64,000 nucleotides of DNA from Pullulanibacillus pueri (lineage in GTDB: Bacteria > Bacillota > Bacilli > Bacillales > Sporolactobacillaceae). Under the pieces are notes generated by a model, which worked only from the letters and a program-made list of their open reading frames with translations, was not told where the DNA came from and made no database searches. Numbering within the stretch: the stretch's first letter is position 1; every line of letters starts with the position of its first letter. The position numbers and the translations under genes are program-made. Shown here piece after piece: positions 25,407-35,287 of this stretch. The stretch is taken from the NCBI RefSeq assembly GCF_014639255.1, contig NZ_BMFV01000006.1, positions 90,947 to 154,946 of the forward strand, in the 5' to 3' direction.

Positions 25407-26960
25407 TTAATCTTGCTTAAATCCAACTTCATTTAGTGCCAGCTGCAGCGTCCCTTTAAACTCGGCGTGACTATAATAATTTCCACCGAATTTGACTAAT
25501 CCTTTGACAATATCTGCACGCAATCCCGTCAGGATAGAACGGCATCCCATTAATAAAGTTCCTTCAGTAATCTTCATTAATTGTTCTGCTATCTCCTGAT
25601 CTATAGGGGTCACTCCCGAAAGATCAATAATTAACGTTTGAATATGCTGTTTTTCAATTTCGAACAATACCTTATCAAGAATAAAGGAAATTCTTTCGTT
25701 ATCAATGGCCCCAATTAAAGGCAGTATGCAAATTTCCTTATTAATAGGAATAATCGGAACAGAGAGATTCTCAACCATTTTACGCTGCTCTTCGAGTAAT
25801 CCATCTTTAAATTTTGAGTAGCTAATAAAAAAGTGTGTGAGAAATTGATCGATGAGCTCATTAATTTGTTTTTCCATGGCAAACAGTTCATCTCTATCTG
25901 CTTCCGTTCCTTTAAGCACCTCATAATTATATAAGAAGACCCAAAGCGTTCTCCGCACCGCCTGAATCCACTCCAGTTTAAAAGCCAGTGTTAAGGAATA
26001 CTTTGCCCAAGCAATCCCTTCTTGTTTCGCAAAAGAGATTAATTCATGCTCACGCTCTTCGACCACGAATAAAACGAGTTTATGCGCATTATTTAAAAGG
26101 TTGATATTCCCTATACTATGTATCTCTTCAACTTTATCTTTAACGTTGATCGCTTCTGAAAGTAATTTGTCTTCAAAATGGTCACGGTTCTCAAGAAAAA
26201 AGTCCTTTATAGAAAAATTCTCCTTATAATTTAATTCCAATCTTTTAATCCCCCTTTTTCTAACCTTTTTATTGAGCGGCATTTTGATGGTAAATGTTGT
26301 CCCGACCTTTTCTTTACTCTCAACACTAATCTTGCCCTCATGTTGATAAATAACTGAAAACACTTGAGCAAGGCCCATCCCCGTCCCCTGTTCTTTCGTT
26401 GTAAAGAAAGGTGTTCCAAGTAAAGTTAATTTCTCCTTAGGAATACCTACCCCTGTATCTTTTATTGTAATGACAACATCCTTATCTTCTATATCTTGGA
26501 TAACTGTCACAGTCCCTTTGCCGTCAATAGACTCTATGGCATTTTTGATCAGATTAAAAAAAGCTCTTTTTAATTGGTTTTTCTTCCCATAAATTAGAGC
26601 ATCAGGATGTTTAAATTCGGTAATCATTTCAATGTCATACATTTTATCTAAGAAAAGATTTAAAATAGCTTCAATTTCTACCGATAACTTGAGAGTTTGA
26701 TAGTCTTCATTTTCCAAATCCGGTTTAGAAACCTGTAGAAGATTATTAAGAATAGCGAGAGCACTTTCCAGCTCTGATTGGGCAATATCAATATACTGAT
26801 GGGGCTTTTCCCTCTGTAGTAATTGCAAAAACCCCTTCACGGCTGTTAATGGATTCTTTACTTCATGGGCAATTCCAGCAGCTATTTGACCTACTGAAGC
26901 TAACTGACTGAGATGATTATCATCCCCTTGCTCGTGGCTCTGATTAGAATTCAACTTCAT
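25407..26960 (-). CDS. Soluble histidine kinase fused to RsbR/STAS-like module
   Basis: This 517-aa cytoplasmic protein has no membrane segment. The order is HisKA (about 20-85, phospho-His in GIAHEVKNPLTAVKGF), HATPase (about 115-235: N-box LIKNAIESI, G1 DTGVGIP, G2 GTGMGLAQVF), an alpha-helical middle domain resembling the N-terminal part of RsbR proteins (about 255-400), and a C-terminal STAS domain (about 405-515, LIIDLSGVTPID...SILTGLRADI). The kinase part resembles sporulation kinases. In STAS stressosome proteins a Thr/Ser normally follows the VxD motif; here it is Gln, so the domain may sense rather than be phosphorylated. No response regulator is adjacent. GGGGGG site before the ATG. 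Confidence 0.82.
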   Translation of the reverse strand: MKLNSNQSHEQGDDNHLSQLASVGQIAAGIAHEVKNPLTAVKGFLQLLQREKPHQYIDIAQSELESALAILNNLLQVSKPDLENEDYQTLKLSVEIEAILNLFLDKMYDIEMITEFKHPDALIYGKKNQLKRAFFNLIKNAIESIDGKGTVTVIQDIEDKDVVITIKDTGVGIPKEKLTLLGTPFFTTKEQGTGMGLAQVFSVIYQHEGKISVESKEKVGTTFTIKMPLNKKVRKRGIKRLELNYKENFSIKDFFLENRDHFEDKLLSEAINVKDKVEEIHSIGNINLLNNAHKLVLFVVEEREHELISFAKQEGIAWAKYSLTLAFKLEWIQAVRRTLWVFLYNYEVLKGTEADRDELFAMEKQINELIDQFLTHFFISYSKFKDGLLEEQRKMVENLSVPIIPINKEICILPLIGAIDNERISFILDKVLFEIEKQHIQTLIIDLSGVTPIDQEIAEQLMKITEGTLLMGCRSILTGLRADIVKGLVKFGGNYYSHAEFKGTLQLALNEVGFKQD

Positions 26961-27057
26961 TTTCCAGCCCCCCTTCTCACCTTCTATACCTTGACTTTAG
27001 AATAGCTTCTATAATTGATTTTATCATGAAATGAACAAGCAATGCTTTTCCAGACTC

Positions 27058-27110
27058 ACAAAAAAAAATGAATTAAAGATCATTAAAGAAAAAAATGACC
27101 CTTAATTCAT
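27058..27110 (-). terminator. Terminator of the GH3-GH94 operon
   Basis: Arms ATGAATTAA (27068-27076) and TTAATTCAT (27102-27110), with further pairing inside (TCATT/AATGA). On the minus strand the stem is followed by a run of about ten T. Confidence 0.9.
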
Positions 27111-27142
27111 AACAACAGTTCCTTTTTATGTTATTTACTTTA

Positions 27143-30100
27143 CTATATAAAAATATCAACTTTATTATTCTTTGACCTTAAGAGTTCCTTAAGGTTGTCC
27201 TTCTCAATCACAAATCCGCCTTGCCTATATTTATTTCGTACCGGTGCTTTCGAGACCTGTTTTCCATTAATCACAATGTCTTTATTTTTATGATTAAGAT
27301 GATAACAAAATGTGATGGGTGTATTCAAAATTTTAAATTGGAATTCAAGCCCATCCAATGAATGAGGTAAAACAGGATCAATAACAAGCTGCTCACTGTC
27401 CATCCGAATGCCCAAGACATTAGAAATTAATTGATTCATATAAATCCCCGGACCACTTGAGTAGATGCGCCAACCACCCTTAACAGCTACCTCTCCTTGA
27501 CGTAGTTGCTCAAAATGTTCTTGAGCATCGTAACGGGTATCAAACTTTCCATCTGAACTACTAAAATAGGTATTGCTTTGGCGCACTTCAGCATTAGGAA
27601 CTTCAGTTTGAATTTGGATAGGATTTATAATGGCAAGGCCACGCCAAGCATCTTCTGCCTTTCCCATCTTGGCCATGGCTTCAACAAACCTGATATGGGC
27701 ATGAACATATTGCAAACCGATCTCCCGTCCAAAATTAGCTGCCTGTTCCGAACGCTTAAAATGAGTACTTACTCCCCCTTTATAATCAGAAGGGCAGTTC
27801 ATAAGCCGCACACCATCAGGAAATGAAAGATATTTTTTTATAAGACAATAATGATATTCAGCTTGTGTTGGAGTAAATAATTCACTAATAATACTCCGTT
27901 GCATAGGAAGCAAGCGATATTTAATGTTAGTCGTGTGATCATCTGGATGAAGCATCGGCTCTACCCTTTCCTGATTTTCCATATAAATAAAGCCCGGTAT
28001 AACATCTGATTTCAAGATATAGTTTTGATAGTCGTGCTCAATCCCTTGTAAGATGGTATTAAAGTGATTGGCAATTTGCTGATCCCACCCCATAAAGACT
28101 TCAGAAAGAGTCCTTAACGTTTGATAAGTCAAGGCAATCGTCCAAGCACTTGCCATATATTTCTTTAATTTCTGATTGGCAGGTTGTAGCGTGTCATCCC
28201 AATCGCCATCACCGTAGGCAGACAGATAAGTATCATGTAAAAACTCCCGTTGAATGGCTGATATGGCTTTTTGAATATGATCCATAATTGTTGAGTCATC
28301 AGAATCTCGAGAGGCCCTATTCACATATGGAACCTTTTCTATAACTATCGAAAAGTCCCCCGTAGCCTTAAGGTAATCACCAATTAATTTTAGCGGCCAG
28401 ACAATCACATCTCCATGACTCTCTGCCTGTTGAAGCGGATAATCATCAAACATAAACCATTGTGGCCAACAACCTTGTTCCTCATCTTGATGACTAAATA
28501 CTTTTTTGATAATATGACGGACTACCGGATAGTTTTGTGTGGCTAAGAAATATTCGGCTGGTCCTTGACAAACATCCCGAGTACCCCAAGCTGCCCCTCC
28601 ATATTGTTCTAATCCATGCGGAGACGAATAATGAACAAGCATGTTATGCGTATACCACCATGCAACCGCATTAAGCTTTTCTATTTCTTCAGAATGGTTA
28701 TGTTTAAGAGACAGTTTAAAGTGACGCATAATTCCGGCTAGATATTTCCGATAATTCTTCTTTTCTTCATCAAAATCAAGAGAGTGATCCAATGGCATCT
28801 CAGCCGTCAAAGTTCCTTTTATATTTAATTTCCAATGGGATCTCGCTTGAATGTTTAGCACAACGAGCGACGCAGAACCAGGTGTGACATTTTGCGCTAA
28901 AAGCGTTTCATCTTTTATATCCATTTCTGCATCAAATAATTCAATCTGGTAGCGAAGATCGGGATATACTGATGCACTATCCGATTGTTCAGAGGCTGAA
29001 AATGTAATGGTATTTCCTTTGACCTTTTGCACCACAGATGTTTCATACTCATTTGTATTCATGATTATTTGATTTGTAACAAGGCAATGATATTCCTTCC
29101 CGCTCATCGATTGAAAGTGAAGTTCGAGTTCAGCCCGATTATGGGCTATAAAATTTGTAATGATAAGCAGATCATCTGTTGTCTTGTAGTACCAACGTCC
29201 ATAATTTACACCGATCTCAAAGGCAGACGGCATCGTAAGTAACCGATAGGTCCCATCTATCTCCACATAAATACGTTGCCCTGATGTCTTCATGATATTT
29301 AAAGGGTTGCGAATATTAGATATCATTTTATTCATATTGGTATTGCCAATTACAACTTGTGAATTAAATATTCCTGTCATATAACTCGTTGAAGCAAACG
29401 TTTGCTCTGGGCATCGCTCATTATGACCACTGATTAAAATATGGCCATGTGGGCGCTCAACACGTTGTTCTTTTTCCTTTAAAACCACATGCTCGTAATC
29501 CTTCGTAAAAAAGGATAAGAGGGTATCATGGTCCTTTTCCTCCAATTGCCGCTCAGAAAAATAGGTTTGAAGATCCTGCTCTGTCATAGACTCTGTAACT
29601 AGCGGTTCCCCTATTTTAGGGGACAAATTAACCTTCCTTGTTTTCCCTTTTTGGCCACATTTCCTATTTCGCACAGATTTCCACGCGTCGAAAATCTCTT
29701 GATTAAAGTTAAGAGCAGTAACCGCTGATGGATGGTCAGCTTTGAAAAGACCATAAAAAACGGCTTGATAGGTTCCTTTCAAGTAAATGCGTTCAGTTTG
29801 CAAAGCAGAGTAGGCAAATTCATATTGATAATTACGGCTTTCTAACATGGTTTCCGAAAGCGCCTTGGGCTGATTCGTAGTTTTATAGTATAATCCAAAA
29901 AATTGAAAACCATCCGTTGAATAACTCCGTATTTTCTGAAGAGACCCTTGCTGTAAATAGGGAAAATGACCATGTTGAGGTTGGTTTTGTCGTGTACAAA
30001 TGACATACCCCTCTCTTTCATCCTCTAGTACCTGATGATCGAGGTACTGCGAGACATAGGCCTCATTAGAGCGAACCGCTCCTTCTTCCGCAAGTCCTAG

Positions 30101-30475
30101 ATCTTGGCCATAAATGAGATCTACCTCAGCTTCGCTACCATTAAGGGTGATGTCCCAAAACCAAATAGCCCTCTCACTTATTCTCAGTTCAACTTTATAA
30201 GTGATTTTCTCTACTTCACCTATCCAACACGCACTGTCATCAGAAACTGAAAAATAACTCTCTGATTTCACTCCAAGAAGAGGAACCGCTTTTTTTACAG
30301 CATCACCCTCATATAGACGTAAATAAATATTATTTAAGGCACCATCGATTGGGTTCCCTAAGAGTTGATTAATCATAATATTATCATGTTTAATCTGATA
30401 CACATCACCACTCTCTAAAAAGCTGAAGTTCAATGTTCCAGATCGAATGTTATGATCATTCGTTTTCATCGTCAC
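27143..30475 (-). CDS. GH94 glycoside phosphorylase, probable 1,2-beta-oligoglucan phosphorylase
   Basis: This protein of about 1110 aa has an N-terminal beta-sandwich region (about 1-550) and a C-terminal (alpha/alpha)6 barrel. The barrel motif AYGDGDWDDTLQP (about residue 755) holds the general-acid Asp of GH94 enzymes, and GGAAWGTRDVCQGPAEY (about 620) lines the site. Length and content match the Listeria innocua sophoro-oligosaccharide phosphorylase, which splits beta-1,2-glucan oligosaccharides with phosphate to glucose-1-phosphate. The neighbours (GH3 glucosidase, importer, LacI regulator) are the same as in that locus. Cellobiose-type specificity is not excluded. It is second after GH3, with a 16-bp gap. 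TTG 30481, GTG 30475 and ATG 30469 are possible starts; GTG has the best spacing to GGAG. Confidence 0.85.
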   Translation of the reverse strand: MTMKTNDHNIRSGTLNFSFLESGDVYQIKHDNIMINQLLGNPIDGALNNIYLRLYEGDAVKKAVPLLGVKSESYFSVSDDSACWIGEVEKITYKVELRISERAIWFWDITLNGSEAEVDLIYGQDLGLAEEGAVRSNEAYVSQYLDHQVLEDEREGYVICTRQNQPQHGHFPYLQQGSLQKIRSYSTDGFQFFGLYYKTTNQPKALSETMLESRNYQYEFAYSALQTERIYLKGTYQAVFYGLFKADHPSAVTALNFNQEIFDAWKSVRNRKCGQKGKTRKVNLSPKIGEPLVTESMTEQDLQTYFSERQLEEKDHDTLLSFFTKDYEHVVLKEKEQRVERPHGHILISGHNERCPEQTFASTSYMTGIFNSQVVIGNTNMNKMISNIRNPLNIMKTSGQRIYVEIDGTYRLLTMPSAFEIGVNYGRWYYKTTDDLLIITNFIAHNRAELELHFQSMSGKEYHCLVTNQIIMNTNEYETSVVQKVKGNTITFSASEQSDSASVYPDLRYQIELFDAEMDIKDETLLAQNVTPGSASLVVLNIQARSHWKLNIKGTLTAEMPLDHSLDFDEEKKNYRKYLAGIMRHFKLSLKHNHSEEIEKLNAVAWWYTHNMLVHYSSPHGLEQYGGAAWGTRDVCQGPAEYFLATQNYPVVRHIIKKVFSHQDEEQGCWPQWFMFDDYPLQQAESHGDVIVWPLKLIGDYLKATGDFSIVIEKVPYVNRASRDSDDSTIMDHIQKAISAIQREFLHDTYLSAYGDGDWDDTLQPANQKLKKYMASAWTIALTYQTLRTLSEVFMGWDQQIANHFNTILQGIEHDYQNYILKSDVIPGFIYMENQERVEPMLHPDDHTTNIKYRLLPMQRSIISELFTPTQAEYHYCLIKKYLSFPDGVRLMNCPSDYKGGVSTHFKRSEQAANFGREIGLQYVHAHIRFVEAMAKMGKAEDAWRGLAIINPIQIQTEVPNAEVRQSNTYFSSSDGKFDTRYDAQEHFEQLRQGEVAVKGGWRIYSSGPGIYMNQLISNVLGIRMDSEQLVIDPVLPHSLDGLEFQFKILNTPITFCYHLNHKNKDIVINGKQVSKAPVRNKYRQGGFVIEKDNLKELLRSKNNKVDIFI

Positions 30476-30491
30476 AGTCAATCTCTCCTCG

Positions 30492-32651
30492 TTACATTAG
30501 TTGAAAAGGAACCGCTAGTACATCCTGACTATTTGATCCTACGTAAGCCATAAATTTTCCTTTATCACTTTTATAGCTAAGGTCTGAATGATAGTAACGG
30601 AGTTGTTTCTCTGTAATCGTAAAAGTTATTTCTTTCTGTTCACCAGGTTGCAAAGTGATTCTCTCAAACCCCTTTAATTCCTTTAGTGGGCGAATCACTT
30701 CACCCGTCAAATCTCTAATATAAAATTGCACAACCTCTTCACCGATGACTTCACCGATATTCTCTACTTTTACCGATAGCCTAATCGTTTCATTTTGCTT
30801 CATTATATTGCTAGAGAGGTGAGCATCTTTGTACTCAAAAGAAGTGTAACTCAGACCAAATCCAAAGGGAAAGAGTGGGCCATTAGAGCTATCAAGATAT
30901 TGTGATACATACCTTTCTTGTGCATCAGGGGCTCCTTTTGGACGTCCAGTATTATAATGGTTGTAATAAGTAGGAATCTGCCCTACAGCGCGTGGGAAGG
31001 ACATGGTCAGTTTTCCTGATGGATTAACGTTTCCAAATAATAAATCTGCCAAAGCATTGCCTGCCTCACTTCCTGGATACCATGCTTCTAAAATGGCATC
31101 TGCCTTTTCTGTAACATCCATTAGATCTAAAGGTCTCCCATTAAATAAAACAACAACGATTGGTTTATTGAGTTGTTTCAAGTCATTTAGTAAATTAAGT
31201 TGAGCTTTGGGTAATTTAATATTTGTCCGTGACCCTGCCTCCCCACTCATCCACGAATGTTCTCCTAATGCCAAGATAATAACATCCGCTTCTCGAGCTA
31301 TTTGCAAGGCTATTTTACTCTCCCGTTCATCCCTTGACTCAACATCGCAGCCTTTAGCCACATTAAGATTCTCAGACTTTAATTGTGTCTCCAAACCCTC
31401 TTTTAGAGTAACAGCATCCTCCTTTGAACCCAGCCATGACCATTGACCCAACACATCATGATTGTCAGCGAAAGGACCAATGAGAGCGACCTTCTGGTCC
31501 TGACTCAATGGTAATACATCATCATTTTTTAATAAGACCGATGCTTTTGTCGCCAGCTGCCGTGCGACCTCTCTATGCGGGGCGGAAAAAACAATGTCTT
31601 TTTCTAATGTTTCGTTAGCACCTCGGAGTGGATTCTCAAATAAACCTAATTTATTTTTCAGTTTTAAAATTCTCATTACAGATTCATCAATAAGTTGTTC
31701 CTCTATTTCACCTGTCGCAACAAGCTCTTTCAAGTGACTCGTATAGCAAAGCGTCATCATCTCAATATCAACACCACTTTGCAGCGCCTTTAAGGCAGCT
31801 TCTTTTTCATCTTCAGCTACCCCGTGAGGAATCAATTCTTTTAAAGCACCCCAGTCTGAAATCACAACGCCATCAAAACCCCACTCTTCTCGCAAAATTT
31901 TTCGCATTAACGTCCTATTCCCGGAAGCAGGAATCCCATTCATTGTCGTAAAGGCTGTCATCACCATTTCGCACCCCGCATCCAAGGCCATTTTATAAGC
32001 GGGTAAATAGGATTCTCTTAACTGCCATTCAGACATGTCGACTGTATTATAATCACGTCCACCTTCTACCGCCCCGTACGCAGCAAAATGTTTAACACAA
32101 GCGGCTACACGTTTAGTATCCGTAAGGTCATTGCCTTGAAACCCATGGACTTGGGCTTTTGCAAATAATCCATTTAAGTAAGGATCTTCTCCTGTGGACT
32201 CCATCACACGCCCCCACCGTGGATCACGCACCAAGTCAACCATTGGAGCAAACGTGACATGAATGCCTGATACCGCGGCTTCTTTCGCAGCAATTTCAGC
32301 TGCATGACGAGCTAACTCAAGATCCCAGGAGCACCCTATGGCTAAAGGAATTGGAAAAATGGTTTTAAAACCATGAACAATGTCAGACATCATAAGTAAA
32401 GGAATCCCAAGACGATTAGATTCCAAATGTTTCTTTTGAATATTACTAATTTCCTTTGCCCCCGACGCCCCTAAAACAGAGCCCGCGTTTTCGACAACTT
32501 CTTCTGTCACTCCCATTTCCTTCATCGGGCCAGTGATCTGGCCTTTTGTTGAGGAGCCTTTAAAAAAGGGAGTAGCTAATTGTAAAAGTTGCCCTATTTT
32601 TTCATCAATTGTCATTTGTTCTAATAGATGATAAAGGTAGTCTTCTTCCAT
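30492..32651 (-). CDS. GH3 beta-glucosidase (cytoplasmic)
   Basis: This 719-aa enzyme has a GH3 TIM barrel (about 1-320), an alpha/beta sandwich (about 370-560) and a C-terminal fibronectin-III-like domain (about 620-715). The nucleophile Asp is in GVVISDWGALKE (about 270). Substrate-binding KHFAAYGAVEGGRDYN and the acid/base region GEHSWMSGEAGSR are present. There is no signal peptide, so it acts inside the cell on imported oligosaccharides. With the GH94 enzyme it should convert beta-1,2-linked glucosides (sophorose and longer) to glucose and glucose-1-phosphate. ATG 32651 follows a GGAGGGTAAGG site. First gene of the minus-strand operon, under LacI-type control. Confidence 0.92.
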   Translation of the reverse strand: MEEDYLYHLLEQMTIDEKIGQLLQLATPFFKGSSTKGQITGPMKEMGVTEEVVENAGSVLGASGAKEISNIQKKHLESNRLGIPLLMMSDIVHGFKTIFPIPLAIGCSWDLELARHAAEIAAKEAAVSGIHVTFAPMVDLVRDPRWGRVMESTGEDPYLNGLFAKAQVHGFQGNDLTDTKRVAACVKHFAAYGAVEGGRDYNTVDMSEWQLRESYLPAYKMALDAGCEMVMTAFTTMNGIPASGNRTLMRKILREEWGFDGVVISDWGALKELIPHGVAEDEKEAALKALQSGVDIEMMTLCYTSHLKELVATGEIEEQLIDESVMRILKLKNKLGLFENPLRGANETLEKDIVFSAPHREVARQLATKASVLLKNDDVLPLSQDQKVALIGPFADNHDVLGQWSWLGSKEDAVTLKEGLETQLKSENLNVAKGCDVESRDERESKIALQIAREADVIILALGEHSWMSGEAGSRTNIKLPKAQLNLLNDLKQLNKPIVVVLFNGRPLDLMDVTEKADAILEAWYPGSEAGNALADLLFGNVNPSGKLTMSFPRAVGQIPTYYNHYNTGRPKGAPDAQERYVSQYLDSSNGPLFPFGFGLSYTSFEYKDAHLSSNIMKQNETIRLSVKVENIGEVIGEEVVQFYIRDLTGEVIRPLKELKGFERITLQPGEQKEITFTITEKQLRYYHSDLSYKSDKGKFMAYVGSNSQDVLAVPFQLM

Positions 32652-32721
32652 AATCCTTACCCTCCAATTGCCTATCATCATGAATAGCCACTGCTAAAAA
32701 TTAATAGACGCAATATATTTT

Positions 32722-32769
32722 TGTAATCGATTGCAGTATAAATATAACCTAATTATTGAAACGTTTCAA
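32722..32769 (-). promoter_or_regulatory. Promoter of GH3-GH94 operon with LacI operator and cre-like site
   Basis: On the minus strand: -35 TTGAAA (32764-32769), 17-bp spacer, -10 TATATT (32741-32746). The perfect 14-bp palindrome TTGAAACGTTTCAA (32756-32769) covers the -35. A second palindrome TGTAATCGATTGCA (32722-32735) lies at the expected start site and fits the catabolite-response-element pattern TGWNANCGNTNWCA with one deviation. The architecture suggests repression by the local LacI protein and perhaps CcpA. Confidence 0.8.
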
Positions 32770-32884
32770 CCGATTATTCAAACGAAATGTCACCTTAAAA
32801 TTTTTTTGGTTTTATAAAACAGCTTACATCATGCGTTAAAACCAATAAAAAAGCACTTTGAAACTAAAAAAAATAAAAAAAGAC

Positions 32885-32932
32885 TTGAAACCGCTTTACT
32901 CATTAAATTATAATACTCTGTAGAAACGTTTC
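32885..32932 (+). promoter_or_regulatory. Promoter of the sugar importer operon with LacI operator
   Basis: -35 TTGAAA (32885-32890), 18-bp spacer, perfect -10 TATAAT (32909-32914). GAAACGTTTC (32923-32932), identical to the core of the operator of the divergent promoter, lies at the expected transcription start. The two cores are 165 bp apart, which would allow looping by a LacI-family tetramer or two dimers. Confidence 0.8.
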
Positions 32933-33084
32933 ACCTAAATGAAAGGAGGTCATCACAGACTCAATACTAATTTATGATCAATGGGACATAAAACCAGTCC
33001 CTCACCTTAATAGTGACTCAAGCTTGGCTATCTAGCAAAAAGGGATTTCTGTCATTTCATTATTTTATAAACGGGGTGTTAATT

Positions 33085-34314
33085 TTGAAGAATAAAAAAG
33101 CACGTTTTATTGCTGTTTTCTTGATTATAGCTGCTCTTGCTCTTAGCGCTTGTTCTTCCGGTTCATCTGATAGTAAGTCTGACGATAAAACAATTAAGGT
33201 GTGGACGATGTCCCCAGCATTAAAAGACTTTGCTAAAAAATATACAAAGGAATCAGGCGTTAAAGTCGAGGTTCAATCTATTCCTTGGGATAGTGCACAT
33301 GATAAATTACTCACTGCTGTTGCCTCAGGAAAAGGTCCTGACGTTCTTCAAATAGGAAATACATGGGTTTCTGAATTTGCTGAAGCCGGAACCTTTCTTG
33401 ACCTATCAAAATACATCGATGATTACGATAATCTAAATCCAGATAATTTTTATGATAGCGCCATCGAGACAACAAAGTACGATGGTAAAACAATTGGAAT
33501 TCCTTGGTATGTTGATACACGCGCATTATTCTATCGTACAGATATTTTAGCTGATGTAGGTTATCCTAAAGGACCTGAAACATGGGATGATATGATTGAT
33601 GCTTCCAAAAAGTTAGCGGCACGTGGCAAAGATCAATATGCTATTGACTTACCTGCCACTGATCCACAATTTCCTTTTATGCTTGCTTGGGAATTTGGGT
33701 GGAACTATGACATTGATAAAGGTGTTGATAATTTTAAAGAACAATCCTTTAAAGATGCTATTGCCCTCCATCACCTTTTCTATAAAGAAGGCTATTCTCA
33801 AACAGGTAAAGGAAAGGAATTTTTCCAATCGTTTAGTGATGGGTCTAAACCTATGTTTATAAGCGGACCATGGGACATTAAAACGATTAATGATCGGGCT
33901 CCTGAAATAAAAGGGAAATGGGATGTCCGTCTCATGCCAAAACAGGAAAACAACAAGTCAATGATGGGTGGCGCTCACCTTGCTGTTTTCCATAATTCAA
34001 AGAAAGTAGACCAAGCACTCGACTTCATTAATTGGATGGCGGATCCTGAAACTCAAGTTGATTGGTATAAAACGAACAGTGAATTACCGGCTAATAAAAA
34101 GGCTTGGGACGATCCAGTGCTTGCCGACGATCCAAAGATCAGTACTTTCGGTGAGCAATTAGAGTCTACACAGGCTCTTCCATTGATTCCTGAATACGAA
34201 CGAATGGGACAAGACCTCATCGATACCTTGGAGCAAATCAACCGCGGTGGCGTTGATATTGATTCCGCTTTGAAAGACTATCAGTCTAAGGAAGAAAAGG
34301 TTCTCAAGGACTAA
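33085..34314 (+). CDS. ABC sugar importer, substrate-binding lipoprotein
   Basis: This 409-aa extracellular binding protein has a basic N-terminus, a hydrophobic signal (FIAVFLIIAALALSAC) and a lipobox LSAC, so it is lipid-anchored. The mature part is a family 1 carbohydrate-binding fold (IKVWTMSPALKDFAKKYT; DVLQIGNTWVSEFAEAGTFL; YGIPWYVDTR-like GIPWYVDTRALFYR). By locus content the likely ligands are beta-1,2-gluco-oligosaccharides, as for the L. innocua orthologue. The start is the TTG at 33085, just before the basic signal region and after GGGGTG. An upstream GTG frame (33013) would bury the signal peptide. First gene of the importer operon. Confidence 0.92.
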   Translation: MKNKKARFIAVFLIIAALALSACSSGSSDSKSDDKTIKVWTMSPALKDFAKKYTKESGVKVEVQSIPWDSAHDKLLTAVASGKGPDVLQIGNTWVSEFAEAGTFLDLSKYIDDYDNLNPDNFYDSAIETTKYDGKTIGIPWYVDTRALFYRTDILADVGYPKGPETWDDMIDASKKLAARGKDQYAIDLPATDPQFPFMLAWEFGWNYDIDKGVDNFKEQSFKDAIALHHLFYKEGYSQTGKGKEFFQSFSDGSKPMFISGPWDIKTINDRAPEIKGKWDVRLMPKQENNKSMMGGAHLAVFHNSKKVDQALDFINWMADPETQVDWYKTNSELPANKKAWDDPVLADDPKISTFGEQLESTQALPLIPEYERMGQDLIDTLEQINRGGVDIDSALKDYQSKEEKVLKD

Positions 34315-34325
34315 GAGGACACATC

Positions 34326-34360
34326 GCGGGTGTGGCGCAAACCATTGCGTATCCACCCGC
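34326..34360 (+). promoter_or_regulatory. Intra-operon stem-loop between binding protein and permeases
   Basis: Nested arms GCGGGTG / CACCCGC and CGCAA / TTGCG around loop ACCA, with no T run. Such hairpins after the binding-protein gene typically stabilise the upstream mRNA or reduce readthrough, so that the binding protein is made in excess over the permeases. Confidence 0.6.
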
Positions 34361-34390
34361 CTTTATGCTTAAGTGTTAAGGAGGTTCAAC

Positions 34391-35269
34391 ATGTATAAGT
34401 TAAAATCTAAAGCAACACCTCTATTTTTTATCGGACCTGCCGTACTATTGCTTGTCATTTTTTCAGTTGTTCCTATTCTCATTTCTATCGGAATCAGCTT
34501 TACCGACATGAACCTCATCGGATTAGCCAATTGGGCTCAAATCAAATTTGTTGGTATCGAAAACTATATCGACCTTTTCACAGACAAGGTTTTCATCAAA
34601 TCCATTGGCAATACGTTATTTTATGTCATTATCGGTGTACCACTTGCAGTGATAAGTTCTTTTGTTATTGCCTTGCTACTCAACCAAATAAATAAATGGC
34701 TATCAGCTACTTTCCGCATCATTTACTACATGCCATCCATCACTAATATTGTCGCGATCGCTGTTGTTTGGGGATTTCTATATAACCAAGACTACGGTTT
34801 ATTCAATTATATTTTATCTGTGTTTCATATAGATGGTGTCGCTTGGTTAGAAAATCCTCATATAGCGAAACTCTCTTTGATTCTTATGGCTGTTTGGAAA
34901 AGTAACGGGGTTAGCATGCTCATCTTTCTAGCAGCTTTACAATCTATTCCAAGATCCCAGTATGAGGCTGCTGATATTGATGGGGCTTCTCGATGGCAAA
35001 AGCTCATTTATATCACCATACCAGCTATGAGTTTTGCGACTTTCTTTGTCACTGTCACCACTCTAATTGGATGGCTGCAATTCTTTGAAGAGCCTTTTGT
35101 CATGACTGAAGGTGGACCACTCGATAGCACAAACTCTATGGCCTTATTTATCTATCAAGAAGGCTTCCAATTTAACGAATTTGGTTATGGGGCTGCAGCC
35201 TCGGTGGTACTGTTTGCCGTTATTATTCTCGCAACAATACTCCAATTCAAACTTAGAAAATCAGAATAG
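34391..35269 (+). CDS. ABC sugar importer permease (MalF/UgpA-like)
   Basis: This 292-aa membrane protein has six helices (first: PLFFIGPAVLLLVIFSVVPILI). The EAA loop YEAADIDGASRWQKLIYITIP (about 202-222) docks on the ATPase. ATG 34391 is used because GGAGG lies 6 bases before it. It forms the heterodimeric channel with the next gene product. No ATPase gene is in the locus. As with many Bacillus sugar importers, a shared MsmX-type ATPase encoded elsewhere must energise it (inference from family knowledge). Confidence 0.93.
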   Translation: MYKLKSKATPLFFIGPAVLLLVIFSVVPILISIGISFTDMNLIGLANWAQIKFVGIENYIDLFTDKVFIKSIGNTLFYVIIGVPLAVISSFVIALLLNQINKWLSATFRIIYYMPSITNIVAIAVVWGFLYNQDYGLFNYILSVFHIDGVAWLENPHIAKLSLILMAVWKSNGVSMLIFLAALQSIPRSQYEAADIDGASRWQKLIYITIPAMSFATFFVTVTTLIGWLQFFEEPFVMTEGGPLDSTNSMALFIYQEGFQFNEFGYGAAASVVLFAVIILATILQFKLRKSE

Positions 35270-35287
35270 ATTAGTGAGGTGATCGAC

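Noticed and set aside
34326..34360. Terminator ending the importer operon after the binding protein
   Set aside because: No T run, and the permeases follow with good ribosome sites; better read as a processing or attenuation hairpin.
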